Assembly (NCBI GenBank): GCA_011525875.1
Contig: WYBN01000010.1
Coordinates: 154,944-218,943 of the forward strand
Direction of reading: 5' to 3'
DNA: 64,000 nt
Source of the DNA: Melioribacteraceae bacterium
Lineage (GTDB): Bacteria > Bacteroidota > Ignavibacteria > Ignavibacteriales > Melioribacteraceae
This document shows, one piece after another, positions 37,999 through 48,700 of this stretch (its first letter is position 1; every line of letters begins with the position of its first letter). The position numbers and the translations under genes are program-made. The notes beneath the pieces were generated by a model that saw only the letters and a list, made by a program, of their open reading frames with translations, ran no database searches and was not told where the DNA came from.

Positions 37999-40560
37999 AT
38001 GAAAGACTTGTTAACGAGATATAGAAGTGTGTTTTTTCTGCCCATAGCAGTCTTGCTTTTTGTTTTAATTATTCTTGAGTTCTATTTCGTCTTTCAAATA
38101 ACGCCCCAGCCTAATGACGAATGCTTATGGATTCCAAAAATAATTTATAAGGACAGCGTCGGGTTTTTCTTTGATGAAGTAAAAGAAAACGGAGTTACCT
38201 GGAATGCCGGTATAAGAGACGGCGATCAGTTCATTGCAATTAATGACGAACCGGTTACGGATCTGCAGATAGCCAACCAAATTTTGAACAGCCTCTCCTC
38301 CGGAGACTCGGTAGCATATACCGTTAAACGGGGCGGCGAATTAATTACTACAAATGTTGAAGTTAAGAAACTCCTCCAGTTTGGAGGACTGGCTTTTGCG
38401 CTTATTGCAGGGATATGGCTTGTAATTGGTTTCTGGATTTATAGCGTTAAGCCGGACGGTCTTTCGCAAATTCTTTTTTATAGAATAGGAGCGGCTCTAA
38501 CTCTTTTTTCGGCTTTCAATATCTTGCTTACCGAAAACATTCTTAATCCGATTTATGATTACCCGGTTGTTGTAATTATACTTGATTATTTATGGACCTT
38601 GGGCGGAGCGTTTCTTCCGTTTTTGATAATTCATTTCTTCTGGGTTTTCCCAAAACCCTTCAGCTTTGCCGAAAAGAAAATAACAAAGAAGATACTATAC
38701 ATTACTCCGCTGGTCTTATTTGTCCTCTCCATTTTAATGAGAATCTTTTTAGTTTATCTGGGGGAGTTCAACAGCAGCGCTTTCTATTATTACTATCCGT
38801 CATTTAATCTCTCGGCAATATTTGTCGGAACCCTTATCGGGCTGGTCTCATTGTTCATAAATTACACAAGACTAAAAACTAAACGAGAACGCGACTCAAT
38901 ATTTATCATTCTAATTGCATATGGAATTGCTGTTGCAGCTATTGCTTATACATTTATGCTTTCATTTACAGGAAATTATGCCTTAAAGTATAATTCGCCT
39001 GAATTTTTTATGCCCATTATCCTTATAGCTTTGCTTCCGGTATCATTCGGTTATTCCATTTTCAAATACTCTCTGCTGGATGTTTCCGACGTAGTTAAGA
39101 ATACGGTTTTATACGGCGCCGCCACAGTTTTTATTGCCGCCGTTTACTTTTTTATCATATATTTTGTCGGTCAGTATATCGGGCAGGCTATTTCGACGGA
39201 ATATCAAGGGCTGATTGCGGGAGTTATATTTATTTTATTTGCCATCATATTTCAATCAACTAAAGATAACTTTCAGCAGCTTATAACAAAAAAGTTTTAC
39301 CCAGAACAGTTTGCATATCAAAAAGTTATTCTAAAATTCAGCAGCGACGTACCGTCAATTGTCGGACTCGAAAATATTCTTTCATCTACTAAATCTACAT
39401 TTGTCGAATCTCTTCAGGTGCAAAATTTCGGAATAGCCATCAGAAATAAGCATAATAATAAATTCTTTGACGTAGCCGAGGGTGTTGGTTTTAAGGAGTT
39501 CCCGTTTTCGTTAAAAATTGACTTCGCAAAATTAGCAGAGCATATTCTATCAAGAAAAGATTCCGCACTTCCGGTTGTGATTGAGGAAAATAATTTCGAA
39601 GCAATTTTTCCCGATGATTCCGAACAGTTAAAAAATGAGAACATTCATACTATTATTCCGCTTGTAATCAATTCAAAAATAATCGGTATGCTGTTGTTTG
39701 GTTTAAAACATTCAGGTTCTAAATTCATAGGAGGTGACCTTGAGCTTTTAACCGTTGCGGCTAACCAGGTTGCAGTTGCAATAGAAAATGCACGTTTGTA
39801 CGAAAGTGAAAAGGATAAGGTTAAACTCGAACTTGAACTTGAAAACGCACGTAGAATCCAGAACAGTTTGCTGCCCAAATCAATCCCATATATTAAGGGA
39901 CTAGGTTTAGCAGGCACGATGATCCCGGCAATGCAAGTCGGCGGCGACTATTATGATTTAATCAAAGTTTCCGATTCAAAAATATTTGTGATCGTTGGCG
40001 ATGTTTCGGGCAAAGGTTTGTCCGCCTCGTTCTATATGTCTAAACTGCAGACTATGATGCAGTTATATTGTTCGGACAATAAGACTCCACGCGAAGTACT
40101 TATTGAAATAAACCGAAAAATTTACGGTTTTATCGAAAGAAATTGGTTCATTACAATATCAATTGCTTTATTCGATATAGAAAAAAGAAATATTTTATTC
40201 TGTAGAGCCGGGCATACGCCCTTGGTGTTATGTAGAAACGGAATAATATCTGAGATAAAACCAGCCGGTATTGGCGTAGGGCTTGAAGCCGGCGATATTT
40301 TTGAAAGAACAATTGAGCAAATTGAATTGCCAATACTTAAAGATGATCTTTTCGCTTTGTACTCTGACGGAGTTAATGAAACCATGAATACGAAAAGCGA
40401 ACTTTTCGGTGAAGAACGTCTTTATCAAGCCATTAAAAATTTCTGCCATGAAGATGCTTCTAATATCCTGAAAAGAGTTTTAGATTCACTCAATGAATTC
40501 CGCAATACCGCCGAACAATCGGACGATATTACGTTGGTTATGGCTAGATTAAATTCATAA
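37999..40560 (+). CDS. Membrane PDZ-GAF-PP2C (SpoIIE-type) phosphatase
   Basis: An 853-residue phosphatase with a complex input part. A first membrane span (about 12-32) is followed by a PDZ-like domain (about 55-115: NAGIRDGDQFIAINDEPV), likely periplasmic. Then come about eight spans to residue 425, a GAF-like domain (about 445-605), and the PP2C domain (about 635-853) with GGDYYDLI, VGDVSGKGLSASF, RAGHTPLVL, LYSDGVNETM and QSDDITLV. The PDZ-like domain may read protein termini or envelope stress outside the membrane (inference). It is the last gene of the phosphatase run, 10 bases after the previous one. Confidence 0.9.
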   Translation: MKDLLTRYRSVFFLPIAVLLFVLIILEFYFVFQITPQPNDECLWIPKIIYKDSVGFFFDEVKENGVTWNAGIRDGDQFIAINDEPVTDLQIANQILNSLSSGDSVAYTVKRGGELITTNVEVKKLLQFGGLAFALIAGIWLVIGFWIYSVKPDGLSQILFYRIGAALTLFSAFNILLTENILNPIYDYPVVVIILDYLWTLGGAFLPFLIIHFFWVFPKPFSFAEKKITKKILYITPLVLFVLSILMRIFLVYLGEFNSSAFYYYYPSFNLSAIFVGTLIGLVSLFINYTRLKTKRERDSIFIILIAYGIAVAAIAYTFMLSFTGNYALKYNSPEFFMPIILIALLPVSFGYSIFKYSLLDVSDVVKNTVLYGAATVFIAAVYFFIIYFVGQYIGQAISTEYQGLIAGVIFILFAIIFQSTKDNFQQLITKKFYPEQFAYQKVILKFSSDVPSIVGLENILSSTKSTFVESLQVQNFGIAIRNKHNNKFFDVAEGVGFKEFPFSLKIDFAKLAEHILSRKDSALPVVIEENNFEAIFPDDSEQLKNENIHTIIPLVINSKIIGMLLFGLKHSGSKFIGGDLELLTVAANQVAVAIENARLYESEKDKVKLELELENARRIQNSLLPKSIPYIKGLGLAGTMIPAMQVGGDYYDLIKVSDSKIFVIVGDVSGKGLSASFYMSKLQTMMQLYCSDNKTPREVLIEINRKIYGFIERNWFITISIALFDIEKRNILFCRAGHTPLVLCRNGIISEIKPAGIGVGLEAGDIFERTIEQIELPILKDDLFALYSDGVNETMNTKSELFGEERLYQAIKNFCHEDASNILKRVLDSLNEFRNTAEQSDDITLVMARLNS

Positions 40561-40762
40561 TAAACTTATTACAGTTTTGGCTAATGTAATTTAATCTTGA
40601 CGGTAATTGCTGAATAAACATTCTGAAATATTTTCATTTTTTGCAGTTAATATTGTAAAGACACTTCATTTATGGTTGTAATTTCCCAATAATATTTTGT
40701 ATTTTCAGCACAGTTTTTATGGAATTTACTTTAATAATCATAAAACATTAATGGAGGCACTC

Positions 40763-42625
40763 ATGAAAAAAATCTACCAATCTTTAATCATGCTCATTTT
40801 GTCATCAACTTTTTTGATTGCTCAAGTAGAGCAAGTTTCATATTTCAACTCATCAACAATTGACCCTGCAGATCCAAATCGCCCTTTTTTTGATATCACT
40901 AATCACGTTCGATCTGCTTCAATTGCTTATGATTTAGATAATGATGGCAAGAACGAAATATTAGTTACCGATTACTCCAACGGGGGACGCGTTCATGTTC
41001 TGGAATATAATGGAACAGGCGCCCTCGAATTAGTTTGGTCTTCTCCCGTTCGCGAAGGAATTAGCAGCGGATCGACGCCAAGATGGGTAAAATCCGGCGA
41101 TCTCGACGGTGACGGGCTTTTAGAAATCATTTTTTCTCTTACAAACGGCGCTGCTGACGATAAGATAGCCGTATATGAATGGGATGGAGCCAACGATAAT
41201 TCTTTTATTGAAATGATTGAATTCCCCGCAAACCTATTTGCGTCAATGGGAATAGGAGATTTCAGAACAAATAGAGAAGTCGCTTATGTTTATGACTTTG
41301 ACGGCGATGGCCGCGATGAATTAATCACTGCAAACCGCGATAATAAAGTTTATATACTCGGTATTAACGGTGATGCACCGGGCTTTGCTTCCTGGCAGAT
41401 TGAAGGCGGCGACCCTAACGTTCATCCGAATAATGGTTTTTCCGGCGGTTCTTGGTGGCATTCTATCCCTGTTGATTATAACGGCGACGGCACAAAAGAA
41501 ATTGTAAACCATTACTGGAACTGGTACGGATTCTGGTCAATTAAGCCACTAGGACCTGATTCATATGAATATCCAATAGCAAATCCTGATGGCGGAGTAA
41601 AAGGCCCTTACTATTTTGAATATCTTAAAGATTTAAATGAAGACGCTACTTCTTATATGGGCATTAATGCACTTGATGTTGACGGTGACGGCAACGAAGA
41701 AATCTTTGGTGTGCTCTGGATTGGAACCAGCACTATTAATTATGCAACTGTGTTAATAGACGTGGGCGGCGCTGAAGCTACCGGTCTTGATGTGTGGAAT
41801 TCGCAGGATCAATTTGCAATTCTAAAAGAAAAAGCATGGTTAGATATCGGATTAGAAAGCGGCGAGTACTGGGGAACAGGAGCGGCTGATTTAAATTATA
41901 ACGGAAAGGACGAGCTGCTTCTCGGCGGCGTTCCTGGAAATATTCTCACTACTCTCGAATATAACGGTGAAGGTTCCATTATGGACGGAGCAAATTATAC
42001 GGCTACAAAATACGAGATATTTGACGCCCTTCCATCGGGATATAACCATTATGATTCGGCTGGCGTAAATTGGATTGACACACTATACACTGCTACTCAA
42101 TACTTTATTTCTAAAATGGACGCAGGAGACTTTACAGACAACGGCAAAACCAATGTTGTGCTGGCTTATCAAACAGTACCTGACTCATTAGACCACAAAT
42201 TTTTCTCATGGGATGGCAACGCATTCGCTGAAAATGCAGATGCAGCTTATAAAGAATTTAATCAGAATGCCATCAATTTACGTGTTTTGGAAGCAGATCC
42301 TTCAACCGGAGTTCGTCAGTTAGATCTGGCAATTATCACCCCGGACGATTACACAATCGAACAGAACTATCCAAATCCTTTCAACCCTTCTACTACAATT
42401 AGGTTCAGTCTGCCTATTAACAAGGAAGTATCTTTAGTTGTTTATGATATGCTCGGAAGGGAAGTAAAAACTTTATTGAGCAATCAGGAATTAAACAAAG
42501 GCTTTTATGAAATAACCTGGGAAGGGTTAAATAATTTTGATCAGCAGGTTGCAAGCGGCAACTACATTGCAACTCTTAAATATGGTAATTTCTCCAAATC
42601 AATTAAAATGTCGCTGATGAAGTAA
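40763..42625 (+). CDS. T9SS-exported FG-GAP repeat protein
   Basis: A 620-residue exported protein. The ATG at 40763 is preceded by GGAGG at 40753 and begins a clear signal peptide (MKKIYQSLIMLILSSTFLIAQ); the frame is open 22 codons further, without support. The body carries at least six FG-GAP/VCBS-type Asp-rich repeats such as DLDNDGKNEILV, DLDGDGLLEII, DFDGDGRDELI and DVDGDGNEEIFG, which fold as calcium-binding blades. The last 85 residues are a T9SS type A sorting domain (QNYPNPFNPSTTIRFSL, then LGREV). It is a surface-attached or released protein of unknown role, with a hairpin after its stop. Confidence 0.88.
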   Translation: MKKIYQSLIMLILSSTFLIAQVEQVSYFNSSTIDPADPNRPFFDITNHVRSASIAYDLDNDGKNEILVTDYSNGGRVHVLEYNGTGALELVWSSPVREGISSGSTPRWVKSGDLDGDGLLEIIFSLTNGAADDKIAVYEWDGANDNSFIEMIEFPANLFASMGIGDFRTNREVAYVYDFDGDGRDELITANRDNKVYILGINGDAPGFASWQIEGGDPNVHPNNGFSGGSWWHSIPVDYNGDGTKEIVNHYWNWYGFWSIKPLGPDSYEYPIANPDGGVKGPYYFEYLKDLNEDATSYMGINALDVDGDGNEEIFGVLWIGTSTINYATVLIDVGGAEATGLDVWNSQDQFAILKEKAWLDIGLESGEYWGTGAADLNYNGKDELLLGGVPGNILTTLEYNGEGSIMDGANYTATKYEIFDALPSGYNHYDSAGVNWIDTLYTATQYFISKMDAGDFTDNGKTNVVLAYQTVPDSLDHKFFSWDGNAFAENADAAYKEFNQNAINLRVLEADPSTGVRQLDLAIITPDDYTIEQNYPNPFNPSTTIRFSLPINKEVSLVVYDMLGREVKTLLSNQELNKGFYEITWEGLNNFDQQVASGNYIATLKYGNFSKSIKMSLMK

Positions 42626-42970
42626 AATTATTTTTTTATAAGCCGTGGATATATTTCCACGGCTTATAAAATCCCGGAAATATTTCATAACAATTTAGAG
42701 TAGGATACGGGTACAATTAAATTTAGGAATATTCTTATTTGCGAAGAAATAATTACTCTTGTCAATTATGATTACTAAATGATTTTTTAAATTTTATATC
42801 GGCTGCTCATTAGTTAACTAATTCAAGTAAGATTCACAAAAAATCTTAGTGATGCAAAAACCCGATAATGACTTCAAATAAACATTTACATATTTTGCTT
42901 TCCCGCAGCTGCAACAAATTCTACTGCTTACTTAATTTTTTCTTTTATAATGTAACCTCAGGAGGAAAAA
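42626..42970. other. Intergenic region, 345 bases, before the TonB receptor
   Basis: It holds a strong hairpin just after the FG-GAP gene, a perfect 14-base palindrome ATTAGTTAACTAAT at 42809-42822, a short stem AAGATT/AATCTT at about 42829-42846, and a consensus AGGAGG ribosome binding site at 42960-42965. I looked for a cobalamin-type riboswitch because a TonB receptor follows and found no recognisable B12 box. No gene is visible. Confidence 0.6.
42634..42671 (+). terminator. Strong hairpin after the FG-GAP gene
   Basis: A 15-bp stem pairs TTTTATAAGCCGTGG at 42634-42648 with CCACGGCTTATAAAA at 42657-42671 around an 8-base AT loop, 8 bases after the stop codon. No U tract follows in either direction, so it may stabilise the message end or stop transcription with a factor. 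Confidence 0.55.
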
Positions 42971-45742
42971 ATGATTAAAAGGTTACCCCTATTCTTAATT
43001 CTCCTAATATTCACGAGTTCGTTTTTATCGGCGCAGTCCGGCAAAATAGCCGGAAGAGTTAGCGATGCCGAAACAGGCGAAGTTCTCCCCGGGATCAACA
43101 TAATTATTGAAGGAACTACGGTCGGTGCCGCTTCCGATATCAATGGTAATTACGTAATTAATAATATACGCCCGGGCGATTATGTAATTGTTGTTTCCGG
43201 CGTCGGCTATCAGAAGAAAAGATTTATCGATGTTAAAGTTTCTTCGGACTTTACTACAAGACTCGATATTGTGATGTCTTCGGAATCAATCGAAGTTGAA
43301 ACGGTTGTGGTTAGAGCCGAAGCCCCCTTGGTCAGAAAAGATTTAACTTCGTCGCACACAACTGTTGATGCGGCACAGATCGAAAGCCTGCCCGTTGAGA
43401 GTATTACACAGATACTTACTCTTCAAGCAGGTATTACTCAAGGTGTCGGCGGCGAGCTCCACATAAGGGGTGGAAGGTCTAACGAAATCTCTTATACTGT
43501 TAACGGCGTTTCAATCTCAAATCCTTATGATCATTCTAGAACGGTTAGTATTGCAACAAACGCAATACAAGAATTATCAGTTGTAAGCGGTACTTTCAAT
43601 GCCGAATACGGCAATGCTCTAAGCGGTATTGTTAATACTGTTACAAAAGAAGGCGGCAGCAAATACAACGGAAGTTTTTCTTTTTATACCGGCGATTATA
43701 TCAGCGGCAGAGATAAAATTTTTTATAATATTGATGATATAGATCCCCTGAATAATTTTGTATCCGAATTTACCTTAAGCGGTCCTGTGCCGTTGCTGGA
43801 AGATAAATTTTCTTTCTTCCTATCCGGCAGATACGATGAAAGCCGCGGATACCTTTACGGAATTCGCCAGCATACTATTTATGATTCCGTCTACAAAGAC
43901 CAGTTCAACCCAAATAATTTCAGAATATCCGCAAGCGGAGACGGTAAATCCGTTGCAATGAATACAAGTCAGGGCATAAGCACAACTTCAAAGCTTACCT
44001 ACAGGCCCATTTCGACATTGAAAATTAATCTTGATGTAATTTATTCTGCGGGAAAGTCGAAACCTTACGTGCATGATTTGAAATATAACCCCGATGCGGC
44101 AAACACTTCCCGTTCTTGGGGGCTGCTCAACATACTTGAGGTTAGGCATGCAGTAAGCAGTAAAACTTTTTATACAATCCGCGGGTCGTATAATATTGAT
44201 GACTTCAAACGGTACCTTTTCCCGCTTCTTGACGCAGAAGGGAATAAGGTTGATAACTTTTACGCTGGCATGAGTCTGGAAGGACTGTTTGCAGACCCGA
44301 GATATCAGCCTGACTTCAAATCCACAACTCGTGCAGCACCCGTTTCTTTCAGTTACGGCGGCACATATCAAGGCGGCGCACAGTCGCATTTTTATCAGCG
44401 TTCAAAAATTTGGGGCGGCAAGTTTGATTTAACAAGTCAAATTAATATCAATCATGAATTAAAATTTGGAGGGCAGATCAGGCTGTATCAGATCAACTCG
44501 CATTATTTTGAAATTCTCCGCGATACTACTCGCTACCTCGCTCCATTTATTCCCGAATCTAATTCAAACAGAAATAATTATTATGAGAAAAAACCTTACG
44601 AATTTTCTCTCTATGCACAGGATAAAATGGAATTTGACAATTTGATATTGAATATAGGACTGCGGTATGATTATTTCTATTCTAACTCGCAATATTCTAC
44701 AAATATTTATTACCCTACTCCAAACATGCCGGGCATTCCTTCAACGATCGACAAAAATTCTCTGCTTGCCGATGCCGAGCCCAAGCATCAGCTTAGTCCT
44801 CGCATTGGAGTTTCATTCCCAATTACGGACAGAGGAATAATTCACTTCAGCTATGGGCATTTCTTCCAGCTTCCGCCGCTGACTTATTTATTTGCAAATT
44901 CCGAATATGAATACAGCGTCGGATCGCCGACTTACGGCAATGCAAACCTTAATCCCGAAAAAACCGTGTCTTATGAACTGGGGCTTCAGCAGCAGCTTGC
45001 AGACGATGTTGCATTTAATATCACAGGCTACTATAAAGACGTGCGAGATCTTCTCGCCACTCAGCAGATAAGGATTAGCGGAAGCCATACTTATTTTACT
45101 TACGTAAATAAAGATTACGCTAACATAAAAGGAATAGTATTTTCGCTTACAAAAAGAAGAGCGCCAGGCGATATGATTGGTGCGACTCTTGATTATACAT
45201 TTCAAATTGCCGAAGGCAACGACGTTAATTCCGACGCTTTCTTTCTCGATATTCAGTCCGGAAGACAAAGCGAAAAGATCCCTGTATTCCTTGCCTGGGA
45301 TAAATCTCATCAGTTGAATGGAACCGTATCTATAGGCATCGCAAAGGATTGGAATGTAACTTTTGTGGGCAAAGTCGGCACCGGACTTCCGTACACTCCC
45401 GAAGTATTTGATAAACAAGTATCCTTGAAACCCAACAGCGAACGGAGACCGGTAATAGCAGTAGTTGATCTGCTGGCGGAGAAATCATTTAATCTATACG
45501 GGCTCAACTTTACCGTGTTTGCTAAAGTGTTCAACCTGTTTGATATGCTTAATGAAAATGTCGTTTACGCTAACACGGGCAGAGCTTCTTATACATTAGC
45601 CGAAACAAGAGGTCCCGCCATCGAAACCGATCAGCTGGCAGAGATCAATCCGCTGATTAAAAAATCTAAGGAAGTTTATACGAGGCCTGATTTTTATTTA
45701 CCTCCGCGCCAGGTAAGGGTCGGCGTGGCAATTGATTTTTAA
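42971..45742 (+). CDS. TonB-dependent receptor with carboxypeptidase-like N-domain
   Basis: A 923-residue outer-membrane receptor. After a signal peptide (about 1-21) comes a carboxypeptidase-regulatory-like beta domain (about 24-105: GRVSDAETGEVLPGINI), then the plug (about 125-230, with HIRGGRSNEISYTVNG and NAEYGNALSGIVN), then a 22-strand barrel ending in an aromatic-rich terminus. It imports a ligand with TonB energy. There is no SusD-type partner, so this is not a standard glycan-uptake pair. The next two genes, a giant secreted protein and PorV, are on the same transcript. Confidence 0.92.
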   Translation: MIKRLPLFLILLIFTSSFLSAQSGKIAGRVSDAETGEVLPGINIIIEGTTVGAASDINGNYVINNIRPGDYVIVVSGVGYQKKRFIDVKVSSDFTTRLDIVMSSESIEVETVVVRAEAPLVRKDLTSSHTTVDAAQIESLPVESITQILTLQAGITQGVGGELHIRGGRSNEISYTVNGVSISNPYDHSRTVSIATNAIQELSVVSGTFNAEYGNALSGIVNTVTKEGGSKYNGSFSFYTGDYISGRDKIFYNIDDIDPLNNFVSEFTLSGPVPLLEDKFSFFLSGRYDESRGYLYGIRQHTIYDSVYKDQFNPNNFRISASGDGKSVAMNTSQGISTTSKLTYRPISTLKINLDVIYSAGKSKPYVHDLKYNPDAANTSRSWGLLNILEVRHAVSSKTFYTIRGSYNIDDFKRYLFPLLDAEGNKVDNFYAGMSLEGLFADPRYQPDFKSTTRAAPVSFSYGGTYQGGAQSHFYQRSKIWGGKFDLTSQININHELKFGGQIRLYQINSHYFEILRDTTRYLAPFIPESNSNRNNYYEKKPYEFSLYAQDKMEFDNLILNIGLRYDYFYSNSQYSTNIYYPTPNMPGIPSTIDKNSLLADAEPKHQLSPRIGVSFPITDRGIIHFSYGHFFQLPPLTYLFANSEYEYSVGSPTYGNANLNPEKTVSYELGLQQQLADDVAFNITGYYKDVRDLLATQQIRISGSHTYFTYVNKDYANIKGIVFSLTKRRAPGDMIGATLDYTFQIAEGNDVNSDAFFLDIQSGRQSEKIPVFLAWDKSHQLNGTVSIGIAKDWNVTFVGKVGTGLPYTPEVFDKQVSLKPNSERRPVIAVVDLLAEKSFNLYGLNFTVFAKVFNLFDMLNENVVYANTGRASYTLAETRGPAIETDQLAEINPLIKKSKEVYTRPDFYLPPRQVRVGVAIDF

Positions 45743-45767
45743 TTAAATCTTTAATGAGGATTTAAAT

Positions 45768-48700
45768 ATGAAAAAAAATTACTTATTGATCTTATCCGCT
45801 TTCTTGCTGTTTGCAAATCTGCTTTTCGCTCAGACTGAAGGTGAACTGCGAAAACTTGCAATAGAAAAAATGGCTTTAAAAGAACAAAGATCGAGAGAGC
45901 ATCAGTCGGTAAGGGATTACATGAATGATATTTTATCGCGTTATCCTATTGCCGATAAAGAAGGCAAAAATTTTACGCAGAAACCCAAATCGAAATATGA
46001 TCCCTCTGTTCTTTCGAAAACAAATGCCCGGGAAGACAGAAAAAGTTTCTTGATGAACGGCAACAGAATTTCCGTTGAAGTTTATAATTACGGCGGTATC
46101 GGACCCGGATACGGATTGCTGCGCAATGTTAATAATTTTGTCTGGCGCGACCTGGGTTATGTTTTCCAATTTTGCCCTATTATCGGCGCAAAGGTTCGAG
46201 ATGAAGCAACAGGCGAAAATATTTATATTATTTCCGACGGATTGAATGATTACACAAGTCCCATGCTTCAGGAAATCAGTCCTACGGGCGATACGCTTTG
46301 GCAATGGCAGCCGCTCCCGGGATATGCAGACCCCGATCAGCCGAATATGGCTTCAAATCCAGCGCTCGATAACGACGGCGACGGAAAGCCTGACAGTTGG
46401 CCGAGAGATTGGTATAATCCCGTCCTTGGCAAATATGTCTGGCCCGGTTACTTATCTCAGGATGCAACCAATGCTGACCTGGAAATTTTTTGGGCTATGG
46501 ACGATCGAGATAATAAGGAATTCAATTACTATCCTTACGAGAACGACAGAACTAAAAAGGGACTCGGAATTCAAATTGACGGCCGCGCTTTTCAATGGAG
46601 TAATGCCCTTGCAGAAAACACAATCTTTTTCGTTTATTCTGTGACCAATGTTTCCGATAAAAGATTAGACAGTGTTTTCTTTGGTATTTACGGCGATCCT
46701 GACTTAGGCGGCGGTTCGCCCGAAAACACTGATGATAACGGTTTCTTCATACCACCGTATTCTCTTGATACTGTCAATGTTGATAATATTCCCGTCTATG
46801 CAAGAAGCATGGTTTATTTTTGGGATCCGGATATGAAAGGCAACTTCGGCTTGCCGCTCGGGTATCTCGGGTGTAAATTCCTTGAAAGCCCCGGAGATCC
46901 TGATGACGGAATTGATAACGACGGCGACGGTATGCTTGATGAAAGTCAGGATGATGGAGAAGATAATGATGATGATTGGAATCCAGACATTCACGACGTT
47001 GGCGTTGACGGCATACCGAATACAGGCGATGAGGGCGAAGGAGATGGTATGCCGACTGCAGGTTTAGTTTTACCGAATGGCTCGCCGCATCCGCTTTATC
47101 CGGGCGAACCAAATTTTGAATATACAGACCTCGACGAATCCGACCAGATAGGTTTGACAAGTTTCAACAGCTGGTCATGGAATCAAGATAAAATTTCTAA
47201 CGACCTTTCAATGTGGAATAGGGCAATCCCCAGTAACTTCGGGGCTATTCAGCAGAACACTGACATAGTTTTTATTTTCGGTTCCGGGTATATTTCATTA
47301 GACCCAGGTGAAACCAAAAGAATTTCAATGGCGCTGCTCGTCGGGGAAGATCTGGATGATCTTCTAATCTCAGCAGAAATTGTTCAGACAATTTACAATC
47401 AAAATTATCAGTTCTTTAAGCCGCCGGTTACACCTCTTGTAACCGCAGTGCCCGGAGATAAAAAAGTAACTTTATACTGGGATACTTCCGCAGAAGAAAG
47501 TATTGACCCGATCACAGGGAAGGATTTTCAGGGTTATGTTATTTATCGTAGCACCGATCCAGCCTTCAGCGATATTCAAAAAATTACCGACGGAAAAGGT
47601 TCGCGGTTTTTGAGTGAACCGCTGAAGACAGCAGACGGAAGAGATGCGAAGTGGGATGTCGCTTTCCGTGATGAACCTTTCGAAGATAAAAACGGCAACG
47701 GCGTTTATGACGCAGGCGAAGCTTTTACGGACTGGAACGGTGACGGGAAATGGACTGCAAACGTAGAAGACCCCTGGGAAGGATATCATCCGGTTCCTTA
47801 TCAGAAGAGAGGAGTGCAGTATTATTTAGGCGATAATACAGGGCTTGTACATTCATTTGTTGACACCAACAATGTTATTAATGGACAAACTTATTATTAT
47901 GCGGTTGTGGCTTTTGACCACGGCGATTCAACTGGAATTCCGCCGACTGAAACCACAAAGAAAATAACAGTAGATCCTATAACCTCGCAGATTACATTTG
48001 ATAGAAACACTGTGGCGGTTATTCCCGGACCAAGACCGATTGGTTATATTTCCCCGTCACTTGATAACGGAAACGTTACTCACATTGACGGCAAAGGCAC
48101 CGGCAAGGTTGATTTCAATATTATAAACGATCTCGTAATTCCTGAAGGCGGAGAATATATACTATCATTCTCCGATACTATAACAACTCCCCGAAGCAAA
48201 ATATTTTCTAAGAATTATTCCGTTCTTAAATCTCAGCCGGTAACGGAAGAATTTTTAGCTTACGATACAAACTTTACCCAATTGAGCAATAAACATATTT
48301 TGAATGATGAATACTTAGTGGTAAAGGGTTTGGATGGAACAGTTTACACGGAAAATGTTGATTACATCATTGTGTATGACCGGGGTTCGATAAGAAGAAC
48401 TTCCTCAAGCGGTATGCTTCCAAGAGAACAATATATTATCACATATAGATATTATCCAATTCATCAAAGCACACGGTTAGCCGGGCAGGATGATAATCCT
48501 GTATTTGACGGCGTTCAGCTTGTTGTTGACGATGAAGACGCGCTTATCTATGATGCGAATAATTCAAAATGGATTGCCGGCAGCAGCAATTACACTTTTT
48601 CAGCTAAGCTGTCTTCGATCGGCGCACTGAAAAAATTATACCCCGGTGATTATGAAATAACATTCTCAAATGAGAATATTGATACCGCAGTTACATTCAC

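Noticed and set aside
42946..42951. TATAAT resembling a -10 element before the TonB receptor
   Set aside because: It is only 8 bases before AGGAGG, so a transcript from it would start at or within the ribosome binding site; no matching -35 was seen.
42626..42970. Possible cobalamin or other riboswitch before the TonB receptor
   Set aside because: No B12-box-like conserved segment or multi-stem pattern could be found, only short AT-rich stems.
46246..46644. 132-codon open frame inside the giant secreted protein
   Set aside because: It is a different frame of a clearly coding gene, without its own ribosome binding site or recognisable domain.
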